Shown: positions 44,802-54,994 of the stretch, one piece after another
How the letters are laid out: the number at the start of each line of letters is the position of its first letter
How positions within the stretch are numbered: the first letter of the stretch is position 1
Assembly: GCA_003314535.1 (NCBI GenBank)
Contig: POSG01000020.1
Location: 1-55,034, forward strand
Source of the DNA: Geobacter sp.
GTDB taxonomy: Bacteria; Desulfobacterota; Desulfuromonadia; Geobacterales; Geobacteraceae
Reading direction: 5' to 3'
Length of the DNA stretch: 55,034 nucleotides
The notes under the pieces: model-generated
What the model saw: the letters and a program-made list of their open reading frames with translations, nothing else
Databases searched by the model: none
Told to the model about the DNA's origin: nothing
Position numbers and translations under genes: made by a program

Positions 44802-47800
44802 ATGATAATCAGCCGCCTGGAAATACACGGTTTTAAATCGTTCGCCGACAAGATATCGCTCGATTTTCAGAAGGGCATCACCGCGGTGGTGGGCCCCAAC
44901 GGGTGCGGCAAGTCCAATATCGTCGACGCGATCCGTTGGGTCATGGGAGAACAGTCTGCCAAGACCCTTCGCGGCAAGAGCATGGAGGATACCATCTTCG
45001 GCGGCAGCGAGTACCGCAAGCCGTTGGGGATGACGGAAGTTTCCCTGTTCTTTTCCACTGTGGACGGACGTATCCCCGCCAAGTACCTGAACTTCAGCGA
45101 GATACAGGTAACCCGCCGGCTTTATCGGGACGGCGAGTGCGAATACCTGCTTAACGGGACGCCATGCCGTCTCATGGACATTTCCGAGCTTTTCATGGAC
45201 ACGGGCGCCGGAGCCAAGGCGTACTCGATCATCGAGCAGGGCAAGATCGGGATGATTCTGAGTTCGCGGCCTGAGGAGCGTCGACTGATCATCGAAGAGG
45301 CTGCGGGGGTGACCAAGTTCAAGGCCCGCAAGCATGTGGCGCTGAAAAAGATAGAGGCCACCAGGCATAATCTTCTCCGCATCGGCGATATTATTTCTGA
45401 AATCCGCCGGCAGATGTCTTCCCTCCAGCGCCAGGCCAAGAAGGCTGAAAAGTTCAGGGAATACCGTGAGGAATTGAAGGACATAGAACTCCAGTTCGCG
45501 GTTTCGGTGTACCTTGCACTGGAAGGGGAATTGAAGCAGTCCGAAGCCGATGCGTGCTCTTTGCAGGATCGTCTTGACGTGAACGACCGCGAAACGGGCG
45601 ACTGCAACGCGAGCCTGGAGGAGAAAAGGATCGCTCTTCTTGAGACGGAAAGCGCGCTGGCCGGAATCCAGGAGGACTGCTACCGTCTGCGGGGGGAGAT
45701 CTCCGGGGTCGAGAACAGGGTGTCCTATGAAAAGAAGGAACTGGCGGGCCTGGAGGAACGGAGCGCCCATTCTTCGGCAGAACTGGACTCCCTGCGGGGC
45801 AGGATTGCCGAAGCGGAAGACGAAAAACGCCGCTTGAGGGATCAGGTTGAGGAGCTGAAAGTTTCCCTCGCGGGGGAAGAGGAAGCTCTGTCTGCAGCAG
45901 ATGGACTGCTGGAGCGGATGGTGGAAGAGGAAAAGGTCATGTCCTGCCTTCAGGAGGAGAGGCGGCGGGGGCTTTTCGGCATACTTTCGGAAATTTCCCA
46001 TTTCAATAACCAGCATGGAAATGCAGTGAAAAGGAAGGATGCGCTGTCGGGGCAGGTGGAGCGCAACCGACGAGAGGTTGTCGGAATCACTGAGAAACTT
46101 CAGGAGGCAGGGCAAAGGGCCGCGGAACTTGAGTCGGCCCGCAGTGAACACGCGGAGAAATCGAAAAGCCTTGAAAATGAACAGGCTGCCCTGCGGAACA
46201 GGGAAGCCGAACTTTCAAATAAGCTGGAAGATGGGGAGAATCAGTACCGGCGGGAACGGGACCGCTTGAGCAATGCTGCTTCCCGCCTGCATTCCCTTCA
46301 GGAGCTGGAAGCCCAATTCGCCGGGTATGGTCAGGGCGTCCGAACGCTGATGCTCGCAGACAGGTTCAAGGGGCGGCTCAAGGGGGTCGTTGCCGACATC
46401 CTGGAAGTGGGTGAAGAGAGTGAAGTGCCGCTAGAAGCGGCCCTCTCCGATAGGCTTCAGTATGTCGTGTGTGAAAACGAGGCGGATGCAAGGGAGGCGA
46501 TCGCCTTCCTGAGGGAAAACAGCGGCGGGCGTTGCGGACTGATTTTCAGAAATCTTCAGCCGCCGCAGATCGGCGAAACGGCGCCCAAGGGCTCGGAACT
46601 CCTGTTGGACAGGCTTTCCGTCCGTCCCGAGAACCTGGGCATGGTACGGGCTCTTCTGGCGGACACTTTTCTTGCCCAAAGTCTCGATTCTGCCCTTGCG
46701 CTCAGCAGGGATTATCCCCGCCTGACCTTTGTGACGCCGGAGGGCGAGGTTGTTTGCTCCGGTGGGATGCTGCACGGAGGCTCGTTTGAAGCGGCACAAC
46801 AGGGGCTGATCCACAAGAAGCGCCAGATAAAGGAGCTGGACCGCGAAGTCAAAGATCTTGCTACGCTGGTGAATGAACTGGAATCCGTCAGGGAGGGGCT
46901 GAGGGCTGAGGCGGTTTCGACAGGCCAGGCTCTGAAGGACTGCCGGCAGGAACTCCATAGGGTGGAGATCCATCTGGTCAATTCGGAAAAGGATCTGCAG
47001 CGGGCCCGTGAAGATTGCGCCAGGCTTGAGGAACGGTTGGCGCTGAAAGACATGGAGGACCGGCAGCTTGCCGACGAGCTTGAATCTCTGGAAACGGAGC
47101 TGGAGAAAGTGTCTGCTGCGAAGCGCGATCGCGAAGAGGGGCGGGAGCAGGCGGAACGGGAACTGGAGGAGATCCGGTCTGCAATCGGGACGAAACAGCG
47201 TGAGATGGAAGAAGCCCGCGAGGTCGTGACTTCCCGCAAGGTCCGGGCAGCCGCATTCAGGGAAAAGCAAGAGTCCACGCTGCGCACGCTCGAGAGGATC
47301 GAGGAGAGCATCCGGGATTTTCAGTCCCGCCGGGTCAGGCTGGAAGCAGATATGGAAAAGGGGGGGCTGGAACGGCAAAAGATCAAGTCGTCCATTTCAG
47401 GCGGAGAAGAGCAAATCAGGCAGCTCCTTGAGCGGCAAAGGTATGCAGAGCACTCGCTGGCAGAAATCCGCTCCCGTTATGAAACGGAAGCCGGATTGGT
47501 GCAGGAGGGTGAAACCATGCTGAAAAAACTGCGTGATGCGGCTGATGCACTGTCCAGGGACTTGGGGGAAAAAAAGCTCGGAATTGCAGAAATCTCCATG
47601 AAAATGAGCGGCCTGAAAGAAACCGTCGCAGAGCGATACCGCCGGGACATGTCGGAGCTGGTGCCTCTGTACGGCGGCACGGATTACGACGAAACGGAAA
47701 AGCGAGCCCGTCAGGCGGAACTGTCTGGCCTCATTGACGGCATAGGAGAAGTCAACCTGACCGCTATTGAGGAGTTCCGCGAGATGGAGGAACGGTTCCA

Positions 47801-48335
47801 GTTCCTTTCCGGGCAGAAATCCGACCTCGAGGAATCCCTGCATGGCCTGCAACAGGCAATCCAGCGCATAAACAGGACAACAAGAAAGAGGTTTCTCGAT
47901 ACGTTCAACCTTGTCAACGAAAAGTTCAAGGAGGTTTTCCCCCGCCTGTTCTGCGGAGGGCGTGCGGAACTGAAGCTGACCAACGAAGAGGACCTCCTTG
48001 AGACGGGCATCGATATCGTCATCCAGCCCCCGGGGAAAAAACTGCAGAATGTCAATCTGCTGTCCGGCGGGGAAAAGGCGCTGACCGCGGTGGCCCTGAT
48101 GTTCGCCATATTCCTGATCAAGCCGGCTCCCTTCTGTCTCCTTGACGAGGTTGACGCCCCGCTTGATGAGGCAAACATAGGGCGATTCAACGAGATGGTC
48201 CGGGAAATGAGCGCTTTTTCCCAGTTCATCATCATTACCCATAGTAAGACCACCATGGCCACTGCTGACAGTCTTTACGGCGTCACGATGGAAGAGCCGG
48301 GCGTGTCGAAACTTGTATCAGTAAAACTACATTAG
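44802..48335 (+). CDS. smc: Chromosome partition protein SMC
   Basis: The 1177-residue ATPase of condensin has an N-terminal head with FKSFADK and Walker A GPNGCGKSN (residues 31-39), a long coiled coil, a hinge domain (about 515-640, with GRLKGVVADILEVGEE and SGGMLHGGSF), a second coiled coil, and the C-terminal head with the signature LLSGGEKALTAVALMFAIF (about 1086) and Walker B PFCLLDEVDAPLDEANI (about 1112). I chose ATG 44802, the conserved MIISRLEIHGFKSF start; an in-frame upstream ATG is not supported. It compacts and segregates chromosomes; the scpA and scpB partners are not in the window. Confidence 0.97.
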   Translation: MIISRLEIHGFKSFADKISLDFQKGITAVVGPNGCGKSNIVDAIRWVMGEQSAKTLRGKSMEDTIFGGSEYRKPLGMTEVSLFFSTVDGRIPAKYLNFSEIQVTRRLYRDGECEYLLNGTPCRLMDISELFMDTGAGAKAYSIIEQGKIGMILSSRPEERRLIIEEAAGVTKFKARKHVALKKIEATRHNLLRIGDIISEIRRQMSSLQRQAKKAEKFREYREELKDIELQFAVSVYLALEGELKQSEADACSLQDRLDVNDRETGDCNASLEEKRIALLETESALAGIQEDCYRLRGEISGVENRVSYEKKELAGLEERSAHSSAELDSLRGRIAEAEDEKRRLRDQVEELKVSLAGEEEALSAADGLLERMVEEEKVMSCLQEERRRGLFGILSEISHFNNQHGNAVKRKDALSGQVERNRREVVGITEKLQEAGQRAAELESARSEHAEKSKSLENEQAALRNREAELSNKLEDGENQYRRERDRLSNAASRLHSLQELEAQFAGYGQGVRTLMLADRFKGRLKGVVADILEVGEESEVPLEAALSDRLQYVVCENEADAREAIAFLRENSGGRCGLIFRNLQPPQIGETAPKGSELLLDRLSVRPENLGMVRALLADTFLAQSLDSALALSRDYPRLTFVTPEGEVVCSGGMLHGGSFEAAQQGLIHKKRQIKELDREVKDLATLVNELESVREGLRAEAVSTGQALKDCRQELHRVEIHLVNSEKDLQRAREDCARLEERLALKDMEDRQLADELESLETELEKVSAAKRDREEGREQAERELEEIRSAIGTKQREMEEAREVVTSRKVRAAAFREKQESTLRTLERIEESIRDFQSRRVRLEADMEKGGLERQKIKSSISGGEEQIRQLLERQRYAEHSLAEIRSRYETEAGLVQEGETMLKKLRDAADALSRDLGEKKLGIAEISMKMSGLKETVAERYRRDMSELVPLYGGTDYDETEKRARQAELSGLIDGIGEVNLTAIEEFREMEERFQFLSGQKSDLEESLHGLQQAIQRINRTTRKRFLDTFNLVNEKFKEVFPRLFCGGRAELKLTNEEDLLETGIDIVIQPPGKKLQNVNLLSGGEKALTAVALMFAIFLIKPAPFCLLDEVDAPLDEANIGRFNEMVREMSAFSQFIIITHSKTTMATADSLYGVTMEEPGVSKLVSVKLH

Positions 48336-48346
48336 AGGAGCAGATC

Positions 48347-48709
48347 GTGCCTTTCAAAGCAATATTGCAGGAGCTTGTCGAATCGACTCCGGGCGCCACC
48401 GGTGCAATCCTGACTGATTGGGAGGGGGAAGCGGTCGAATGCCACGCCATTTCGGGCGATGAGTTCGACCTGAAGATACTGGGCGCTCACCAGAACATCA
48501 TTTTGAACCGGCTGCGGGAAATCCAGCACGACAATCCGGTGCAGAACCTTCGTGAAGCGGTCATTACCACGGATCTTCAACGAATCGTCATCGGGGCTGT
48601 CGGCAAGGATTATTCCCTGGTGCTGGTCCTTAAGCGGCGGGCTCTGCTGGGAAGGGCAATCTTTCGGATGCAGCTCTCGACCGGACTGCTGGAAAAGGAG
48701 ATCTACTGA
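48347..48709 (+). CDS. Roadblock/LC7 domain protein (MglB-like)
   Basis: The 120-residue protein starts at GTG 48347 behind AGAGGAG. It is a single Roadblock/LC7 fold: the first strand ATGAILTDWEGEAVECH, the central helix, and TTDLQRIVIGAVGKDYSLVLVL. Such proteins dimerise and in bacteria often act on small Ras-like GTPases (MglB on MglA). No MglA is present here. It lies 11 bases after smc and one base before ftsY, so it is probably cotranscribed with both, and its partner is unknown. Confidence 0.8.
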   Translation: MPFKAILQELVESTPGATGAILTDWEGEAVECHAISGDEFDLKILGAHQNIILNRLREIQHDNPVQNLREAVITTDLQRIVIGAVGKDYSLVLVLKRRALLGRAIFRMQLSTGLLEKEIY

Positions 48710-48710
48710 G

Positions 48711-49736
48711 ATGGCTGAAGAGAAGAAGGGTTTTTTCAGAAGCCTTGTCGGCAGGATCACCGGTGATGAAGCTCCTGCTGACGAGGAAGGCAGAGTCGCC
48801 GCCGCAGAAAAGGGCAACGGAGCGAAGCCCGGTTTTTTCGAGAGATTGAAAAAAGGGCTCGGCAAGACCCACGAAAACCTGATCGGTAAAATTGATTCCC
48901 TTCTGCTCGGCAGGAAGAAGATAGATGCGGATACGCTCGAAGAGCTGGAAGAGATCCTGATCATGGCGGACATCGGTGTTGCCGCCACCGGCGAGTTGAT
49001 CCGCTCGCTGGAGCAGCGTCTGAAAAGAAACGAGCTCGGGGACGGTGAAGCCTTGAAAAAGGCCTTGAAAGAAGAGATGCTGGCCCGGCTCGAACGCAAC
49101 GCGTCCAGTCTGGATACAACTGCTGCATCGCCGTTCGTGATCATGGTGATAGGTGTCAACGGCGTGGGGAAAACGACAACCATCGGCAAGCTGGCCAGCA
49201 AGTTCAGCGCCGAGGGGAAGAAAGTCCTCCTGGTGGCAGGAGACACTTTCCGGGCGGCAGCTGTCGAACAATTGGAGATCTGGGGGCAGCGGGCCGGCGT
49301 GGAAGTAATCCGCCACAAACAGGGCGCCGATCCCGCTGCAGTCGTCTTCGACGGCTGCAAGGCTGCCGTGGCCCGCGGAGCTGACATTCTCATCGTTGAT
49401 ACCGCCGGGCGGCTGCATACCAAGGTCAACCTGATGGAGGAACTGAAGAAGATGCGCCGTGTAATGGGACGCGAGATCGCGGGCGCGCCCCATGAAACCC
49501 TCCTGATACTTGATGCGGCAACAGGTCAAAACGCGGTATCCCAGGCAAAACTGTTTTATGAAGCCGCGTCCGTTACCGGCCTGGCCCTCACCAAGCTGGA
49601 CGGTACCGCCAAGGGGGGCATTGTAGTCGCAATAAGCAGCGAGTTCGGAATTCCAGTCCGCTATATCGGGGTGGGGGAGAGCATGGAAGACCTGAGGGAG
49701 TTTGAGGCGGACCAGTTTATTCAGGCGCTTTTCTAA
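48711..49736 (+). CDS. ftsY: Signal recognition particle receptor FtsY
   Basis: The 341-residue SRP GTPase has a short acidic/basic A domain (residues 1-50) with two amphipathic FF-type segments, the N domain helical bundle, and the G domain with GVNGVGKTTTIGKLA (about 146), DTFRAAAVEQL, DTAGRLHTK, and TKLDGTAKGG. It docks SRP-ribosome complexes at the membrane. It starts at ATG 48711 (AAGGAG at 48695-48700); longer in-frame starts overlap the roadblock gene and are rejected. Confidence 0.97.
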   Translation: MAEEKKGFFRSLVGRITGDEAPADEEGRVAAAEKGNGAKPGFFERLKKGLGKTHENLIGKIDSLLLGRKKIDADTLEELEEILIMADIGVAATGELIRSLEQRLKRNELGDGEALKKALKEEMLARLERNASSLDTTAASPFVIMVIGVNGVGKTTTIGKLASKFSAEGKKVLLVAGDTFRAAAVEQLEIWGQRAGVEVIRHKQGADPAAVVFDGCKAAVARGADILIVDTAGRLHTKVNLMEELKKMRRVMGREIAGAPHETLLILDAATGQNAVSQAKLFYEAASVTGLALTKLDGTAKGGIVVAISSEFGIPVRYIGVGESMEDLREFEADQFIQALF

Positions 49737-49744
49737 TAATTACC

Positions 49745-49773
49745 TTGACTTTTGGCTTGCTATCCACTAGGAT
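49745..49773 (+). promoter_or_regulatory. Promoter before zapB-like/zapA
   Basis: TTGACT (49745-49750), 17 bases and TAGGAT (49768-49773) sit just after the ftsY stop and 24 bases before the zapB-like start. No terminator lies between. Confidence 0.55.
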
Positions 49774-49797
49774 TGGTGGCGTCATTAAGGATGGTTT

Positions 49798-49983
49798 ATG
49801 GACAGGGAAATTTTTGATGTTCTGGAAAACCGCGTAGAGGTCCTTCTCCGGGATTACGCATCCCTCAAGCAGGAGATCGTGAACCTGCGGGAGGAAAACC
49901 AGAGACTGCAGCGGGAGCGGGAAGAATTCAAAGTCCGCATCGATGCGGTTCTGGTCAAGCTCGAAGGGATCGAAAGCCTGTGA
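49798..49983 (+). CDS. zapB: ZapB-like small coiled-coil division protein
   Basis: The 61-residue protein is almost one coiled coil (DVLENRVEVLLRDYASLKQEIVNLREENQRLQ). Its size and position directly before zapA match the small ZapB-type protein found there in many proteobacteria. It starts at ATG 49798 with AAGGATGG upstream. Its stop overlaps the zapA start. A role as a Z-ring partner is inferred from context. Confidence 0.72.
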   Translation: MDREIFDVLENRVEVLLRDYASLKQEIVNLREENQRLQREREEFKVRIDAVLVKLEGIESL

Positions 49984-50267
49984 CTTCTTCGCACCGCGTA
50001 AGGGTGTTGGGCAAGGAAGTCCAGGTAAGAAGCACTGCTTCAGCAGAGCAAGTCCAGGAAATAGAGTCTTTCGTAAACAAAACGATCGCCGAATTACAGG
50101 CAGCGATGAAAACCAGTGACCCGCAGATTATTGCCATTATGGCGCTGCTGAATCTGGCTGAATCCTGTCTCCAGCAGTCCCGGGACGAAAATGGCTTCAG
50201 ACGCATGGCAACCGAGAGGATTTCCCGGTTGCTGGGCCTGATCGAGGAGGCGGCGCCGAGAGGTTAG
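49980..50267 (+). CDS. zapA: Cell division protein ZapA
   Basis: The 95-residue protein has an N-terminal globular part with VRVLGKEVQVRSTASAEQVQEIESFVNKTIAEL and a C-terminal coiled coil, as in ZapA. It bundles FtsZ filaments. It begins at GTG 49980, overlapping the stop of the zapB-like gene by four bases. Confidence 0.88.
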   Translation: MTSSHRVRVLGKEVQVRSTASAEQVQEIESFVNKTIAELQAAMKTSDPQIIAIMALLNLAESCLQQSRDENGFRRMATERISRLLGLIEEAAPRG

Positions 50268-50274
50268 TCCCCGC

Positions 50275-50468
50275 TGTTTCCTTCCGGGATTTTCGATATA
50301 GAGTTAGGTCAGGTTGATCCGGATTCGGGTTGGAAGATTGTCTTCTGAATTACGGATGCTTGCAGCCCGCAGGCTGCCGAAGCGCCGTTTTGCTGATAAG
50401 TTACCTTAAATCTGCTTTTCTGATAGCCCCATCTCCGCCTTTACCCCGGCCCGCGAGCCGGGTATTTT
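50275..50468 (+). ncRNA. ssrS: Structured RNA candidate in the zapA-fthC gap (6S RNA position)
   Basis: The 344-base gap between zapA and fthC is the usual place of 6S RNA. A long hairpin starts at ATCCG (about 50315) and closes at CGGAT, with paired arms GATTC/GAATT and GGAAGA/TCTTCT round a TTG loop. A second hairpin follows (GCTTGCAGCC/GGCTGC..AAGC, about 50358-50384). A GC hairpin at 50445-50462 followed by TATTTT could be its terminator. I could not pair a convincing 6S closing stem, so the identity rests mainly on position. Confidence 0.35.
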
Positions 50469-50611
50469 GCCGGTTGAGCGGCTGTAACTTCATTGGCGTA
50501 TCCTCCTTCGTCCATCCCTTGCCCAATCTCACCGAGAGCTTCCAGGTTTCTCCTGGCTTTGTACCAAACCGGCAGTTGCAATTTTCCGACTCATTTCCGG
50601 GAGTGTTCCTC

Positions 50612-51178
50612 ATGCCGAAAAGAAGGGTCAGGCGGTCCATGCTTACTCACCGCAGGTCGCTGACCGAAACCCAGTCCAGGCAGGCGAGCATCCTCATACA
50701 GAATGCCCTGCTTCAAACTGACGAATATAAACGTGCCTCTGTCCTTGCGCTTTATGCGCCCATCTGTAACGAGGTGGATACTGCCAGGGTTGCTGCCGAT
50801 GCCTTGGCTTCAGGAAAAAGGATCGCTTTCCCGGTGGTAGTGGAACACGGTCTCATCTTCCGGGAGGTAAAGGAGCTTTCATCGCTGGGAAAAGGCTCCT
50901 TCGGCATTTTGGAGCCGTGCCCGACATGCATGGTTTTCAACCCGGAAGAAGTGGACATTTTCATTCTTCCCGGCGTAGCTTTTGATCTGCAGGGCCATCG
51001 CATAGGGTATGGCAAGGGATATTACGACAAGACGCTTCACAGGCTGGAAGGCCGCGGGAGATTTATCGGCTTCTGCCATGATTTCCAGCTGATAGACACC
51101 ATCGCCGGGGAACCCCACGATGTCAGGGTGGACATGATCATTACGGAGAAAAGGATCATCCGCCCCACTGAACCATAA
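50612..51178 (+). CDS. fthC: 5-formyltetrahydrofolate cyclo-ligase
   Basis: The 188-residue protein has a basic N-terminus, LALYAPICNEVDT near residue 48, FPVVVEHGLIFREV near 75, EVDIFILPGVAFDLQGHRIGYGKGYYDKTL near 112-141, the ATP/folate site of the family, and the tail DVRVDMIITEKRII. It converts 5-formyl-THF to 5,10-methenyl-THF using ATP. I chose ATG 50612 with GGGAG eight bases away; the much longer in-frame extension upstream covers the structured-RNA region and is not credible. Confidence 0.92.
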   Translation: MPKRRVRRSMLTHRRSLTETQSRQASILIQNALLQTDEYKRASVLALYAPICNEVDTARVAADALASGKRIAFPVVVEHGLIFREVKELSSLGKGSFGILEPCPTCMVFNPEEVDIFILPGVAFDLQGHRIGYGKGYYDKTLHRLEGRGRFIGFCHDFQLIDTIAGEPHDVRVDMIITEKRIIRPTEP

Positions 51179-51281
51179 ACTCGCACCCAGCGCTGTCCGG
51201 TCCATGCGGCAATTGCTCGTTCGCCGGTAAGGCAAGGCGTGGTGGATGCGATTTATTCATACATTCGGGAGGTAAAAACGC

Positions 51282-52853
51282 ATGAGCATGTTGAGATTGG
51301 AATATGCGCTTCTGTTCATAATCGTTGCCGCTTGCGTCGGTTTTTTCATTGGCAACTTCCTGCGCAAAAAGCTTTCGGAATCGCTCGTTTCTAAAGCTGA
51401 GGACAATGCGGAACGGATCGTTGAGGACGCAAAACGCCAGGCGGAAACCGTGTTGAAGGAAGCATCCCTGCAGGCCAAGGATGCGGTATTCCAGGCCAAG
51501 GCGGAATTCGAGAGGGAATCGAAGGACAAGCGGCGTGACCTCCAGGCGCTGGAGAGACGGATCCAGCAGAAAGAGGAAAACCTTGACAAGAAAGTCCTGA
51601 TCTTTGACCAGCGCGATGCCGAGCTTTTCAAGAAAGAGCAGGGACTAAACAGCAAGGAGCAGGCTCTGGTGCAGAAGGAAGACAGCCTCAACCAGCTTCT
51701 GGAAGAACGTCGCCGCGAACTGGAACGCATTTCGGGCTTGACCTGCGATGAGGCGAAGCGGGTGCTGATGGAGGCGATGGAAAGCGAGGCCAAGCAGGAT
51801 GCAGCCAAGCGCATCAAGGCCATCGAAGAAGAGGCCCGGGAAACGGCTGACAAGAAGTCCAAGGAAATCCTTTCACTTGCCATCCAGCGGTATGCAGGCG
51901 AGTACGTGGCGGAAAAAACGGTCTCCGTCGTTGCGCTCCCCTCGGACGAGATGAAGGGTCGGATAATCGGCCGCGAAGGGCGAAATATCAGGGCCCTTGA
52001 GGCAGCTACCGGTATCGACCTGATAATAGACGACACTCCCGAGGCGGTCATCCTGTCCGGGTTCAACCCGATCCGCCGCGAAGTTGCCAAGCTTTCCCTG
52101 GAAAAGCTCATCGCTGACGGCCGCATCCATCCGGGGCGGATCGAGGAAGTTGTCGCCAAATCGACGGAAGAGGTTGACCAGGCAATCAAGGAGGCCGGTG
52201 AACAGGCGGCTTTCGACCTTGGAGTTTACGGAATCCATCCGGAGGTGTTGAAGCTGTTGGGTAGGCTGCGATATCGCACATCCTACAGCCAGAACGTCTA
52301 TCAGCACTCGCTCGAAGTGGCTTTCCTCTGCGGAATCATGGCTGAAGAACTGGGCATCAACGTCAAGCAGGCAAAGCGCGCCGGGCTTTTGCACGACCTG
52401 GGCAAGGCGGTCGATCACGAGGTCGAGGGATCCCATGCGGTCATCGGCGCCGACCTGGCAAGGAAATATGGCGAATCTCCGAAGATAGTCCATGCGATCA
52501 TGGCCCACCACGAAGATGAGAAGCCGGCCACAGTGCTGGCGGTGCTGGTGCAGGCAGCCGACGCCCTGTCCGGCGCGCGGCCGGGCGCGCGCCGCGAGAT
52601 GATGGAAACCTACGTGAAGCGCCTGGAAGACCTGGAGAAAATAGCCACGTCGTTCCGCGGGGTCACCAATTCCTTTGCCATACAGGCAGGTCGTGAAATC
52701 AGGGTCACGGTTGCCAGCGAAGAGGTCAACGACGAGCGGGCGGTGGTCCTTGCCAAGGACATCGCCAAGAAAATCGAGGCGGAAATGACCTACCCGGGAC
52801 AGATCAAGGTCCATGTGATCAGGGAAACAAGGGCCGTGGAATATGCCCGTTAA
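51282..52853 (+). CDS. rny: Ribonuclease Y
   Basis: The 523-residue endoribonuclease has an N-terminal membrane anchor (residues 8-27), a long coiled coil (about 30-200), a KH domain with [45 protein letters not shown], and an HD domain with [10 protein letters not shown] and [20 protein letters not shown]. It starts mRNA decay at the membrane. It follows GGGAGGT at ATG 51282 and overlaps the next gene. Confidence 0.96.
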   Translation: MSMLRLEYALLFIIVAACVGFFIGNFLRKKLSESLVSKAEDNAERIVEDAKRQAETVLKEASLQAKDAVFQAKAEFERESKDKRRDLQALERRIQQKEENLDKKVLIFDQRDAELFKKEQGLNSKEQALVQKEDSLNQLLEERRRELERISGLTCDEAKRVLMEAMESEAKQDAAKRIKAIEEEARETADKKSKEILSLAIQRYAGEYVAEKTVSVVALPSDEMKGRIIGREGRNIRALEAATGIDLIIDDTPEAVILSGFNPIRREVAKLSLEKLIADGRIHPGRIEEVVAKSTEEVDQAIKEAGEQAAFDLGVYGIHPEVLKLLGRLRYRTSYSQNVYQHSLEVAFLCGIMAEELGINVKQAKRAGLLHDLGKAVDHEVEGSHAVIGADLARKYGESPKIVHAIMAHHEDEKPATVLAVLVQAADALSGARPGARREMMETYVKRLEDLEKIATSFRGVTNSFAIQAGREIRVTVASEEVNDERAVVLAKDIAKKIEAEMTYPGQIKVHVIRETRAVEYAR

Positions 52854-53631
52854 GATTCTCTTCATTGCCGATATCGTCGGCAAGCCCGGCCGCCAGGCAA
52901 TATCACGGGAACTTCACCGCCTGGTGGACCGGTTCCGCATCGACTGTGTCATCGCCAACGGCGAGAATGCGGCCGGCGGGTTCGGCATTACCGAGGAAAC
53001 TGCCCGTGAACTGTACTCTTGCGGAGTGAATCTCATTACCAGCGGTAACCATATATGGGACAAGAAAGACCAGATGGATTACCTTGACCGAGATGAAAAG
53101 GTCATCCGTCCCGCCAACTATCCGGACGGCGCTCCCGGCCGGGGCAGCGCCGTTATAAGGACACCTTCGGGCGTCCCGGTGGCGGTGCTGAATCTGGAAG
53201 GGCGGGTTTTCATGAACAACCTGGACTGCCCGTTCCGGGTTGCAGACAGGGAGATCGATCTCCTGAAGGTGATCACACCCATCGTTGTGGTCGATTTCCA
53301 TGCCGAGGCAACGTCTGAAAAGCTGGCGTTGGGCTGGTACCTGGATGGAAAGGCGAGTGCCGTTCTCGGCACCCACACCCATGTCCAGACTGCCGACGAA
53401 AGAATTTTCCCGGGTGGCACCGCCTATATAACCGATGCCGGTATGACCGGCGGTTTCGAATCCGTGATCGGCATCAGGAAAGAGCTTGCCATAGAGAAGT
53501 TTCTTACGCAGTTGCCGGTGAGGTTCGAGGTTGCGAAGAGGGACATCCGGCTCAATGGCGTTGTGATCGAAATTGACGAAAACGATGGAAAGGCCCTGGC
53601 GATCGAACGGTTGTCCGTTCAGTGCGACTGA
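52843..53631 (+). CDS. ymdB: YmdB-type metallophosphoesterase (TIGR00282)
   Basis: The 262-residue phosphodiesterase has [57 protein letters not shown] and [11 protein letters not shown], which are the metal ligands and catalytic His of the family. B. subtilis YmdB hydrolyses 2',3'-cyclic nucleotides and is also encoded next to rny. It overlaps the end of rny by 11 bases. Confidence 0.92.
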   Translation: MPVKILFIADIVGKPGRQAISRELHRLVDRFRIDCVIANGENAAGGFGITEETARELYSCGVNLITSGNHIWDKKDQMDYLDRDEKVIRPANYPDGAPGRGSAVIRTPSGVPVAVLNLEGRVFMNNLDCPFRVADREIDLLKVITPIVVVDFHAEATSEKLALGWYLDGKASAVLGTHTHVQTADERIFPGGTAYITDAGMTGGFESVIGIRKELAIEKFLTQLPVRFEVAKRDIRLNGVVIEIDENDGKALAIERLSVQCD

Positions 53632-53647
53632 GGGAGCGTATGGTTCT

Positions 53648-54871
53648 ATGACTGTCAACGAGCAACTGGAAATCCTGCGGCGCGGCGCCGTTGAGATCCT
53701 GCTGGAGAAGGAACTTGAGGAAAAACTGGAAAAGTCCGTAAAGACGGGGGTGCCCCTGCGGATAAAGGCCGGTTTCGACCCCACAGCACCGGACCTCCAC
53801 CTGGGCCACACCGTCCTTTTGCAGAAGCTGCGGCAGTTCCAGCAACTGGGACACGAGATATGTTTCCTGATCGGCGATTTCACCGGCATGATCGGTGATC
53901 CGACAGGCAAGAGTGAAACCAGGAAGGCTCTGACCCGCAAGGATGTGCTGCGCAATGCTGAAACATACAAGGAACAGGTTTTCAAGGTCCTTGACCCGGA
54001 AAAGACCCGGGTGGTTTTCAATTCCGAGTGGCTCTCTCCCCTGAAGGCCACGGACCTGATTGCCCTGGCGGCAAAATCTACCGTGGCACGCATGCTGGAA
54101 CGGGATGATTTCAACAAACGTTTTTCCAACCAGCTTCCCATCAGCATACATGAGTTCCTGTATCCGCTTATCCAGGGCTATGATTCTGTTGCTCTCAAGG
54201 CTGACGTGGAGCTTGGCGGGACGGACCAGAAGTTCAACCTGCTGATGGGGCGCGAGTTGCAGCGCGAATGGGGCCAGGCTCCGCAGACTGTCATCACCAT
54301 GCCACTGCTTGAGGGGCTGGACGGGGTCAACAAGATGTCCAAATCCCTTGGCAACTACATCGGCATCAACGAGGCCCCCGACGACATCTTCGGCAAGATC
54401 ATGTCGATCTCCGATCCACTGATGGTCCGTTACTACGAGTTGCTGAGCGATACTCCGCTTGCCGGGTTGAACAAGCTCAAGCAGGGTCTGGAGGACGGGT
54501 CGGTCCATCCCATGGATGCCAAGAAGGCTCTGGGACGTGAACTGGTGACGCGGTATCACAGTGCTGCCGATGCCGCCCGCGCCGAGGAGAATTTCGTCAG
54601 CAGGTTCCGGGACAACCAGATTCCCGATGATATGCCTGAGATCCGGATAAATGCGGCGGCCGAGCTGGGTTCGGGTACCACCCTCCTTTGCAAGGTTCTG
54701 GCCATGGCTTCCCTGGTCAAGTCAAACGGCGAAGGTCGCAGGGCCATCCAGCAGGGCGGGGTCAAGATAAACGGCGAACGCGTATCGGACGAAGGCCTGG
54801 AGATTTCGTGCGCGGGTGAATACATCGTGCAGGTGGGCAAGCGCCGTTTCGCCAAAGTCGTGTTTGAGTGA
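53648..54871 (+). CDS. tyrS: Tyrosyl-tRNA synthetase
   Basis: The 407-residue class I synthetase has [22 protein letters not shown] with the HLGH motif near residue 48, [33 protein letters not shown] near 195, [11 protein letters not shown] with KMSKS near 230, and a C-terminal S4 domain ([19 protein letters not shown]). The spacing HxGH to KMSKS and the length fit the TyrZ-like subfamily. I chose ATG 53648 with GGGAG upstream; longer starts overlap ymdB. Confidence 0.95.
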   Translation: MTVNEQLEILRRGAVEILLEKELEEKLEKSVKTGVPLRIKAGFDPTAPDLHLGHTVLLQKLRQFQQLGHEICFLIGDFTGMIGDPTGKSETRKALTRKDVLRNAETYKEQVFKVLDPEKTRVVFNSEWLSPLKATDLIALAAKSTVARMLERDDFNKRFSNQLPISIHEFLYPLIQGYDSVALKADVELGGTDQKFNLLMGRELQREWGQAPQTVITMPLLEGLDGVNKMSKSLGNYIGINEAPDDIFGKIMSISDPLMVRYYELLSDTPLAGLNKLKQGLEDGSVHPMDAKKALGRELVTRYHSAADAARAEENFVSRFRDNQIPDDMPEIRINAAAELGSGTTLLCKVLAMASLVKSNGEGRRAIQQGGVKINGERVSDEGLEISCAGEYIVQVGKRRFAKVVFE

Positions 54872-54889
54872 AATTTAATAATTTTCCTG

Positions 54890-54918
54890 TTGACCGGCTC
54901 CGAGGTATTTGTTATAAC
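54890..54918 (+). promoter_or_regulatory. Upstream promoter of the tandem pair at the right edge
   Basis: TTGACC (54890-54895), 17 bases and TATAAC (54913-54918) form a near-consensus promoter about 20 bases after the tyrS stop, pointing rightward. Confidence 0.65.
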
Positions 54919-54994
54919 CCTACTTCCTTTCGGGGCGGCGGCAGATGAGCCGGGGGAAGAGAAGCGACCCCGAAAAAAAGTTGAAAAAAAGTTC

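Noticed and set aside
50330-50611. An upstream extension of fthC by 94 codons
   Set aside because: No family member has it, it lacks a ribosome site, and it covers a stretch with RNA hairpins.
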